From Streptomyces katrae (GTDB taxonomy: Bacteria; Actinomycetota; Actinomycetes; Streptomycetales; Streptomycetaceae), in NCBI RefSeq assembly GCF_000717655.1, contig NZ_JNZY01000058.1, positions 1 to 26,807 on the forward strand: a stretch of DNA of 26,807 bases, written 5' to 3'. The position numbers and the translations under genes were made by a program. Under the pieces are notes generated by a model. It made no database searches and was not told the origin of the DNA. It saw only the letters and a list, made by a program, of their open reading frames with translations. Shown here in pieces: positions 18,373 to 24,681 of this stretch; position 1 is the stretch's first letter, and each line of letters begins with the position of its first letter.

Positions 18373-18415
18373 GAGTTGGTTGCCAACTCATCCGTGATGT
18401 TCACTCGTTCGAGTG
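18373..18415. promoter_or_regulatory. cluster of three palindromes in the conservon upstream region, one BldD-like
   Basis: Within 43 bp lie three inverted repeats: GAGTTGG-TTG-CCAACTC (18373-18389, perfect 7-bp arms), GTGA-TGT-TCAC (18394-18404) and CACTCG-TT-CGAGTG (18402-18415, perfect 6-bp arms). The middle one read on the other strand is AGTGA-ACA-TCACG, close to the AGTGA...TCACC pattern bound by the developmental regulator BldD. The cluster is about 150 bp ahead of cvnA and 210 bp ahead of the divergent phosphatase start, so it could control either. Confidence 0.4.
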
Positions 18416-18565
18416 GCCGGGTGGGCGATGTCAGGCTCTCTCCCCAACACGCTGCAAAGGTCTGAGGCGGTACGAGGGGGCAGGGGGCGTTTACTTGTTG
18501 ACCGGCCGTTACCTCGGCCACACGAGTAGACGAGCACGAGCACACGTACAGGATTGCGAGCACCG

Positions 18566-21500
18566 GTGCAGAAGAAGCGGTCTCGGAAGAACGGCACCGC
18601 CACCGACGGACCCGCCCCCGCAGGACGTCGCGTCCGCGTGCGCAGCAGGCTCGTCATCGGCGTCGCCGTCGCCGGCCTCACCGTCCTCGCGGCCGGCACA
18701 CCAGCCGTGGTCTCCGCGACACGGGAGCTGAACGACTCCCAGCAGCTGGTCACGCTCGCCGAGCAGACGCAGCACACCCTCACCCTCGCGCACCTCCTCG
18801 GTGACGAGCGCGACGCCGTCGTCGAGTACGTGGCCAAGGGCCGCCCCGGCGCCCAGGCGAAGGGCCCCGTCCAGGAGCGCACCGCGCTCACCGACCGCCA
18901 GCTCGCCGAGGTCCGCAGCGAGGCCGACGAGCCGCTCGCCCTCGCCCTCGGCCGCGTGCAGGCCGTCCGCACCGAGGCCGTCGACGGCAAGGGCAGCGCC
19001 CTCGCCGCCCACCAGGCGTACGCGGGCGTCATCGCGGAACTGCTCGCCCCGGGCGACCGGCTCGCCGAGCTGACCCCGCCGCGGGCCGGCGCCGCCCTCG
19101 CCACCAACCGCCCGCTGGCCCCCCTCGGCCAGGCCGTGGAACAGGCCTCGGCCACCCGTGGACTGCTGCTCGCCGCGCTGGCCGTCCCCCGCGGTGAGCA
19201 GCTCCCCAACTCCGCGGTCGTGGACGAACTGACCACCGCCGCCCAGCGGGCCCGCGTACGGGAGCAGGCCGCCCTCGACGACTTCACCCGGGTCGCGCGG
19301 CCCGACGTACGCCAGACCCTCGCCGCCACCGTCACCGGCCCCGAGGTCAAGACGGCCGACGACTACCTCAAGCGGCTCACCGAGCGCCCCACGCTGTCCT
19401 CCGCCGACCGCAAGCTCGACGGCGCCACCGTCGCGCCCGCGCTCACCGCCCGGATCGACCGCATGCGGTCCGTGGAGTCCACCCTCGCGGGGCAGCGGGC
19501 CACTGCGCTCGCCACCCTGCGGGACGACGACGTGACCCGGCTGGAGATGCTGGTCGCCGTCCTCGGCCTGCTGTTCCTGGTCGCCGTCGGCTTCTCGACG
19601 GCCATCGCGCGCTCGCTGACCCGGCCGCTGTCCGTCCTGCGCCGCGGCGCGGCCCGGCTGGCGACCCCGGAGGGCTCGGTGGAGCCGGTCCGCTTCACGG
19701 GCCGCAACGACGAGTTCGCCGAGGTCGTACGCCACCTCAACGCGGTCCGCGACCAGACGGTCTCCCTGCATACCCGGATCGCCGGCCTCGACGCCGACGC
19801 GCGCCGGCTCATCGGCCGCAACGAGGCGCTCGGCTCGGGCCGGGAGGCGCTGGAGGCGGAGCTGACGGAGCTGCGGGCCGGCCTCGAAGAGCACCGCCGC
19901 ATCATGTCGACGACCTCGGTCTCGCTGTCGCTGCGCACGCTGGGGCTGGTCGAGCGCCAGCTCGCCGTCATCGAGGAGCTGGAGTCCAAGGAGCAGGACC
20001 CGGACCGGCTGGCGACCCTGTTCAAGATGGACCACCTGGCGACGGTCATGCGCCGCCACAACGAGAACCTGCTGGTCCTGGCCGGACAGGAGCACGGCCA
20101 CGGCGCCGGGTCCCCGGTCCCGCTGGTGGACGTCATGCGGGCCGCGGTCAGCGAGATCGAGCGCTACGAGCGCGTCGAGCTGGCGGCGCTGCCCCCGTTC
20201 ACCCAGGTCGCGGGGCACGCGGCCGACGACATCTCGCACGTGCTCGCCGAGCTGCTGGAGAACGCGACGACGTTCTCGCCGCCCGAGGCCAAGGTGAGGG
20301 TCTCCGGGTGGCTGCTCGACTCGGGCGACGTGGTGCTGTCCGTCGTGGACGCGGGCATCGGCGTCACCGGCGACCGGCTGGAGGCGCTGAACGCCCGGCT
20401 GGCCACGCCCGAGGCGTACGACGAGGAGCCGGAAGCGGAACACGGCCTGGGCCTCGGCCTGTACGTGGCGGGGCGCCTCGCGGCCCGGCACGGGGTCACC
20501 GCGGAGCTGCGCGTGGGGCGGCACGGCGGCACGGAGGCCCTGGTGGTCGTCCCGGCGTCACTGCTCCCGGCCACCCCGCCGAGCTCGCCGGTGCACACCT
20601 TCGCCACGCCGGGCGTACCGGAGCTCCGGCTGCCGGGCGTGATCGCCGAGGCGAACGAGAACACCATCCCGCCCCGCCGGATGCCTCCGGCGGCGGAACG
20701 GGACGCGGAGCCCCGGGCCGGGGCCGCCCCCACCCCCGAGCCCTTCCGGGACCCGGGCCCCGAGGCGGACGCGGAACTCCTGCGCAGCATGGAATGGGAC
20801 ACCACCGAGCCGACCGCCCCGGACGAGCCCCTGGGCCCGGACTCCGGGCCGGACCCGGCCGGCGGGCTGGAGCCGGACGCGGAGGCGCATGCGGAGGCGC
20901 TGCTCGGCGAGGCCGCGGCCGCCGCCGAGGTGTCGGGTGCGGACCTGGCTCCGGACTACGGGCCGGACCTGGCCGGGGGGCTCGAGCCCGACGCGGAGGT
21001 GCACGGCCCGGCCGTGGACGGCGGGCCGCCCCCCGCCGAGCAGGTGTTCACGGTCCAGGCCGAGGCGCCGGAGACGGAGCCCGCCTCGGGCGGCCACGCC
21101 TTCGGCGGCCAGGAGGGCGTACTGCCTCCGGCCGGCCAGGTCTTCACCGCGGCGAGCGGATCTGCCGATGAGCTGCCGGCGCGCATGGTGCCGGCGGAGC
21201 CCGAGCCCGAGCTGCCCGGCGCCGGGCAGGGGCTCACCGTGGCCGGCCCGGCTGCAGAGGTCCCGGTCGAGCGGGATCCCGGCGACGAGCTCCTCGCGCG
21301 GGTCGTCCCCGACGCGGGACCCGAGACCTTCGCGGGGTCCGACCCCGACCCGGCGCCCGCCGACCGGCTGCCCGATGCCGGCCCGCGGGCCGACGTACCG
21401 GAACAAGGACTGCCGCACCCCGGGCGGACCGCCACCGCCGTCGCCCCCGACGGCCCGGCGGAGCCCCACCGGCACGCACCCGACGAGGCCGACTGGGTCC

Positions 21501-21760
21501 CCCGCCAGGGGAGCCACCCCGACGAGGGACCCGAGGCCGTCACCGACAAGGGGCTGCCCAAGCGGACCCCGCGCACGGTGGCCGCACGTCGCCCCGAGGC
21601 CGCACGGCCGCCCGAGCCGGCGCGCCGTGTCGACGCGGAGGAGCTGCGCCGCCGGCTCGGCGGCTTCTACCAGGGGACGCGGGACGGACGGCGCGTCGTG
21701 GCCGCCGAGCTCGCACAGGACACCGACCAGGGGGACACCGCACAGGAGGCACGCACATGA
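18566..21760 (+). CDS. cvnA: conservon sensor histidine-kinase-like protein CvnA (nitrate/nitrite-sensor type) with a long disordered tail
   Basis: A 1064-aa membrane protein. The layout is TM1 (about 28-49), an all-helical extracytoplasmic sensor of the nitrate/nitrite-sensing type (about 55-320), TM2 (about 326-348), HAMP (about 348-400) and a coiled helix pair in place of a standard H-box. An HATPase domain follows, with ELLENATTFSPPE (about 560), VVDAGIGV and HGLGLGLYVAGRLAARHG (about 625-645). From about 680 to the end the sequence is Pro/Ala/Glu/Asp-rich and probably disordered, with duplicated segments (GLEPDAE twice; PAEQVFT and PAGQVFT). It closes with the folded-looking RRRLGGFYQGTRDGRR. 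GTG 18566 starts just before the basic QKKRSRKN; a TTG at 18554 is possible. CvnA homologues lack a normal phospho-acceptor motif and act with CvnB-D in G-protein-like signalling. Confidence 0.93.
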   Translation: MQKKRSRKNGTATDGPAPAGRRVRVRSRLVIGVAVAGLTVLAAGTPAVVSATRELNDSQQLVTLAEQTQHTLTLAHLLGDERDAVVEYVAKGRPGAQAKGPVQERTALTDRQLAEVRSEADEPLALALGRVQAVRTEAVDGKGSALAAHQAYAGVIAELLAPGDRLAELTPPRAGAALATNRPLAPLGQAVEQASATRGLLLAALAVPRGEQLPNSAVVDELTTAAQRARVREQAALDDFTRVARPDVRQTLAATVTGPEVKTADDYLKRLTERPTLSSADRKLDGATVAPALTARIDRMRSVESTLAGQRATALATLRDDDVTRLEMLVAVLGLLFLVAVGFSTAIARSLTRPLSVLRRGAARLATPEGSVEPVRFTGRNDEFAEVVRHLNAVRDQTVSLHTRIAGLDADARRLIGRNEALGSGREALEAELTELRAGLEEHRRIMSTTSVSLSLRTLGLVERQLAVIEELESKEQDPDRLATLFKMDHLATVMRRHNENLLVLAGQEHGHGAGSPVPLVDVMRAAVSEIERYERVELAALPPFTQVAGHAADDISHVLAELLENATTFSPPEAKVRVSGWLLDSGDVVLSVVDAGIGVTGDRLEALNARLATPEAYDEEPEAEHGLGLGLYVAGRLAARHGVTAELRVGRHGGTEALVVVPASLLPATPPSSPVHTFATPGVPELRLPGVIAEANENTIPPRRMPPAAERDAEPRAGAAPTPEPFRDPGPEADAELLRSMEWDTTEPTAPDEPLGPDSGPDPAGGLEPDAEAHAEALLGEAAAAAEVSGADLAPDYGPDLAGGLEPDAEVHGPAVDGGPPPAEQVFTVQAEAPETEPASGGHAFGGQEGVLPPAGQVFTAASGSADELPARMVPAEPEPELPGAGQGLTVAGPAAEVPVERDPGDELLARVVPDAGPETFAGSDPDPAPADRLPDAGPRADVPEQGLPHPGRTATAVAPDGPAEPHRHAPDEADWVPRQGSHPDEGPEAVTDKGLPKRTPRTVAARRPEAARPPEPARRVDAEELRRRLGGFYQGTRDGRRVVAAELAQDTDQGDTAQEART
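20846..21001 (+). repeat. 114-bp-spaced imperfect duplication in the CvnA tail
   Basis: About 40 bp beginning GGGCCGGAC at 20846 recurs at 20960 with a handful of changes. It encodes GPDPAGGLEPDAEAH and then GPDLAGGLEPDAEVH. It points to growth of the disordered tail by internal duplication. Confidence 0.7.
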
Positions 21761-22236
21761 CCGCGCCCAGTACGTACGGACTGAGCACCCAGGCCCGCAA
21801 CCTGCAGTGGCTGCTGACCGACCTGGTCGAGGAGGTGCCCGGCGTCAACTCCGTCGCCGTCGTGTCCTCGGACGGGCTCCTGCTGCTGTCCTCCGACCCC
21901 GGAGGAGCCGCCGGCGAGAGCCCCGCGCGCACCAAGGGCCCGCGCGGCGCCTCCGCCGACCTGGCCACCATCGTCTCCGGCCTCGGGAGCCTCACCACCG
22001 GCGCCGCCGAGCTCATGGACGGCGGCGCGGTCAAGCAGACGATGGTGGCGATGGAGCACGGCTCCGTCTTCGTCATGGCCATCAGCGACGGCTCGCTCCT
22101 CGGCGTGCACGCCACCCCCGACTGCGACATGAGCGTGGTGGCGTACCACATGGCCCTGTTCGTCGGCCGCGCCGGCCACGTCCTGACCCCCGAAGTCCGC
22201 AGCGAGCTGCGCCAGTCGATGGAGAAGACCCCGTGA
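21757..22236 (+). CDS. cvnB: conservon Roadblock/LC7-domain protein CvnB
   Basis: A 159-aa cytoplasmic protein of the Roadblock/LC7 (MglB-like) fold, which dimerises and regulates small GTPases. Visible signatures are LQWLLTDLVEEVPGVNSVAVVSSDGLLL at the start, shown here as LQWLLTDLVEEVPGV plus NSVAVVSSDGLLL, then the helix DLATIVSGLGSL, followed by TMVAMEHGSVFVMAISDGSLL and MSVVAYHMALFVGRAGHVLTP. Its ATG overlaps the cvnA stop as ATGA, and its own TGA overlaps the GTG of cvnC. In conservons this protein is thought to act on the CvnD GTPase. It is slightly longer than many CvnB proteins because of a Gly/Pro-rich insertion around residues 48-65. Confidence 0.95.
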   Translation: MTAPSTYGLSTQARNLQWLLTDLVEEVPGVNSVAVVSSDGLLLLSSDPGGAAGESPARTKGPRGASADLATIVSGLGSLTTGAAELMDGGAVKQTMVAMEHGSVFVMAISDGSLLGVHATPDCDMSVVAYHMALFVGRAGHVLTPEVRSELRQSMEKTP

Positions 22237-22724
22237 GAGGTACGGCCTCGGAGCCCGCGTCGGCGTCCGCGTCCGACCGGCTGCCGATACGCGGAGCCGA
22301 CCGCCGGCCCGCCCGCGTCCGCCCGTACTCCCTCACGGGCGGCCGCACCCGCTTCACGCAGGTCCTGCACGTGGAGACGTTCGTCGCGGCCCTCGACACC
22401 AGGGCGTCGCAGCCGCAGATACCCGCCGACGGCGGGCAGGGCGGCCGCACGGCCGACGGACGCATACCCGACGGCCGCATACCCGGCGACGGCGTGGCCG
22501 ACGACCGCATGCCCGAGATGCCGGCCATCGTCGAGGTCTGCCGCCGCATGCGGACCATCGCCGAGATATCGGCGCTGCTGAAGCTGCCGCTCGGGGTGGT
22601 CCGCGTCCTGGTCAGCGACCTCGCCGACCAAGGACGGATACGCGTCTACGGGACGGGGCACGGCCCCGGGCGCCCCGAACGCGCGCTGCTGGAAAGGGTG
22701 CTCAGTGGTCTTCGCAGTCTCTGA
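22233..22724 (+). CDS. cvnC: conservon DUF742 protein CvnC
   Basis: A 163-aa DUF742 protein. The conserved VRPYSLTGGRTRF (about 29-41) is followed by a strand ending FVAALD. A Gly/Asp-rich linker comes next, then a winged-helix-like half with IVEVCRRMRTIAEISALLKLPLGVVRVL (about 100-127, partly IVEVCRRMRTIAEIS and LLKLPLGVVRVL) and SDLADQGRIRVYG. It starts at GTG 22233, overlapping the cvnB stop by 4 bp (GTGA), so translation is coupled. The linker holds a 15-bp tandem repeat, listed separately. DUF742 proteins are components of conservon complexes; whether this wing binds DNA is not known. Confidence 0.93.
   Translation: MRGTASEPASASASDRLPIRGADRRPARVRPYSLTGGRTRFTQVLHVETFVAALDTRASQPQIPADGGQGGRTADGRIPDGRIPGDGVADDRMPEMPAIVEVCRRMRTIAEISALLKLPLGVVRVLVSDLADQGRIRVYGTGHGPGRPERALLERVLSGLRSL
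22455..22514 (+). repeat. four imperfect 15-bp tandem units inside cvnC
   Basis: Four consecutive 15-bp units (22455, 22470, 22485, 22500) encode DGRIP, DGRIP, GDGVA and DDRMP. The first two differ at one base. The repeat falls in the linker between the two conserved parts of the DUF742 protein and keeps the frame. Confidence 0.75.
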
Positions 22725-23328
22725 CCCGGTCACCTCGGTGGACGACGATCCCGTCCAGCCCTGGCAGTACGACCGCTCCCGCGCCCCCGTCGCCGTCAAG
22801 GTGCTGGTCGCGGGCGGCTTCGGCGTCGGCAAGACCACCTTCGTGTCGTCCGTCTCCGAGATCACCCCGCTGCGCACCGAGGCGGTGATGACCCAGGCCA
22901 GCCTCCCGACGGACGACCTGTCGGCCACGCCGGACAAGAGCACCACCACCGTCGCGATGGACTTCGGCCGCATCACCCTCGCCGACGACCTCGTGCTGTA
23001 CGTGTACGGGACCCCCGGCCAGGAGCGCTTCTGGTTCATGTGGGACGACCTGGTGCGCGGCGCCATCGGCGGGATCGTGCTGGCCGACACGCGCCGGCTG
23101 CGCGACTGCTTCCCGGCCCTCGACTACTTCGAGAGCTGCGGGCTGCCGTACGCCGTCGCCGTCAACCACTTCGAGGGCTCGCAGGCGTACGAGCCGGAAG
23201 ACGTGCGCGAGGCGCTGACCATCCCGCCGCACGTGCCGGTGGTGATCATGGATGCGCGGCGCCGGGACACGGTCATCGCCTCCCTGCTGACGCTGGTGGG
23301 CCACGCGCTGGACGCGACCCCCGAATAA
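22705..23328 (+). CDS. cvnD: conservon Ras-like GTP-binding protein CvnD
   Basis: A 207-aa small GTPase of the conservon family (MglA/Gtr-like). P-loop GGFGVGKTT at about 37-45; switch region with STTTVAMDFGRI; G3 as YGTPGQERFWFMWDD (about 101-115); the base-specificity motif appears as NHFEG near 154 instead of the classical NKxD, as usual in CvnD proteins. It starts at GTG 22705, with AAAGGG upstream, and overlaps the end of cvnC by 20 bp. It is the last of the four coupled conservon genes. It would cycle between GTP and GDP at the membrane complex under control of CvnA and CvnB. No lipidation motif is visible. Confidence 0.95.
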   Translation: MVFAVSDPVTSVDDDPVQPWQYDRSRAPVAVKVLVAGGFGVGKTTFVSSVSEITPLRTEAVMTQASLPTDDLSATPDKSTTTVAMDFGRITLADDLVLYVYGTPGQERFWFMWDDLVRGAIGGIVLADTRRLRDCFPALDYFESCGLPYAVAVNHFEGSQAYEPEDVREALTIPPHVPVVIMDARRRDTVIASLLTLVGHALDATPE

Positions 23329-23391
23329 CTCCCCGCCCCTCGTGAAGCCCCGTCGCCCTGCCGAACCGCTCACCCGAATCGAGAACGTGAG

Positions 23392-24681
23392 ATGCGCAAG
23401 ATACTCGTCGTGGGGGCCGGCCAGTCCGGTCTCCAGCTCGCCCTCGGCCTCCAGGCCAAGGGGTACGAGATCACCCTCATGTCCAACCGGACGGCGGAGG
23501 AGATCCGCACCGGGCGGATCATGTCCACGCAGGTCATGTTCGACACGGCGCTCCAGCACGAGCGCGACCTCGGGCTGAACTTCTGGGAGCGGCAGGCCCC
23601 GCGGATCGAGGGCATCGGCGTCTCGGTGGCCGCCCCGGACGGCACCCGCCCCATCGACTGGCTCGGCCGCCTCAAGGGGTACGCGCAGTCCGTGGACCAG
23701 CGCCTGAAGATGGCCGGCTGGCTCGACGTCTTCGTGCAGCGCGGCGGGCAGCTGGTGATCCACGGCGCGTCCGTCGCCGACCTGGACTACTTCTCCCGTA
23801 CGTACGACCTGGTGCTGGTCGCCGCGGGCAAGGGCGAGCTGGTGTCGATGTTCGGTCGGGACGCGGCGCGCTCCCCGTACGACGCGCCGCAGCGCGCGCT
23901 GGCCGTCTCGTACGTGCACGGGCTCGAGCCGCGGCCCGAGCACCCGGAGACGGAGGCGGTGCGCTGCAACCTGGTCCCGGGGGTGGGCGAGCTGTTCGTG
24001 ATGCCCGCGCTGACCACGTCGGGGCGGGCGGACATCCTGTTCTGGGAGGGGCTCCCGGGCGGTCCGCTGGACGTGTTCCGCGGGGTGAACGACCCGGCGG
24101 AGCACCTCGCGCTCACGCTGGAGCTGATGGAGAAGTTCACGCCCTGGGAGTACGCGCGGGCGAGGAAGACGGAGCTGACGGACGCGGGCGGCACGCTGGC
24201 CGGCCGGTACGCGCCGGTGGTCCGCAACCCGGTCGGGCGGCTGCCGGGCGGCGGGCTGGTGCTGGGCGTCGCGGACGTGGTCGTCGCGAACGACCCGATC
24301 ACCGGCCAGGGTTCGAACTCGGCGTCGAAGTGCGCGGCCTCGTACCTGTCGTCGATCCTGATGCACGGGGACAAGCCGTTCGACGAGGCGTGGATGAAGG
24401 CGACCTTCGACAAGTTCTGGTTCACGACGGGCAAGCCGGTCACCCAGTGGACGAACGCGATGCTGGGCGTCCCGCCGGAGCACGTACTGAACCTGATCGG
24501 CGCGGCCGGGCAGCTGCAGCCGGTGGCGGACCGTTTCGCCAACGGCTTCGACAACCCGGCCGACTTCGACGCGTACTTCTACGACCCGCAGGACGCGGCG
24601 GACTACGTGGCGGAGGTCGCGTCGTCGGCGTCGGCGTCGGCGTCGTCGGCGTCCTCGGCCGGCGCCGAGTCGGCGGAGTAG
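23392..24681 (+). CDS. styrene/indole monooxygenase (StyA)-like FAD-binding protein
   Basis: A 429-aa single-component-type flavoprotein. The N-terminal Rossmann motif is GAGQSG (8-13). Next come MSNRTAEEIRTGRIMSTQV and MFDTALQHERDLGLNFW, stretches typical of the oxygenase half (StyA) of two-component styrene and indole monooxygenases. The FAD-contact region near the end, VVVANDPITGQGSNSASKCA (about 298-317), also fits. Such enzymes epoxidise alkenes or indole using FADH2 supplied by a separate reductase (StyB). No reductase is in the window. The gene begins 63 bp after cvnD with no terminator between, so it is probably the last gene of the conservon operon. The last 25 residues are a Ser/Ala run from a GTCGGC microsatellite that overlaps the convergent NlpC/P60 gene. 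The natural substrate is unknown. Confidence 0.88.
   Translation: MRKILVVGAGQSGLQLALGLQAKGYEITLMSNRTAEEIRTGRIMSTQVMFDTALQHERDLGLNFWERQAPRIEGIGVSVAAPDGTRPIDWLGRLKGYAQSVDQRLKMAGWLDVFVQRGGQLVIHGASVADLDYFSRTYDLVLVAAGKGELVSMFGRDAARSPYDAPQRALAVSYVHGLEPRPEHPETEAVRCNLVPGVGELFVMPALTTSGRADILFWEGLPGGPLDVFRGVNDPAEHLALTLELMEKFTPWEYARARKTELTDAGGTLAGRYAPVVRNPVGRLPGGGLVLGVADVVVANDPITGQGSNSASKCAASYLSSILMHGDKPFDEAWMKATFDKFWFTTGKPVTQWTNAMLGVPPEHVLNLIGAAGQLQPVADRFANGFDNPADFDAYFYDPQDAADYVAEVASSASASASSASSAGAESAE

Larger units (their letters stand above)
18166..18565. other. 400-bp divergent intergenic region between the phosphatase and the conservon
   Basis: It holds the phosphatase promoter candidate (18306-18335) and the palindrome cluster (18373-18415). 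A further short inverted repeat, GGCCG-N6-CGGCC, lies at 18504-18519. I could not identify a convincing -10/-35 pair for cvnA, nor a small gene with its own ribosome site. Confidence 0.5.

Noticed and set aside
18504..18519. GGCCG-N6-CGGCC before cvnA as an attenuator hairpin
   Set aside because: Five-base-pair stems of G and C are expected by chance at this composition.
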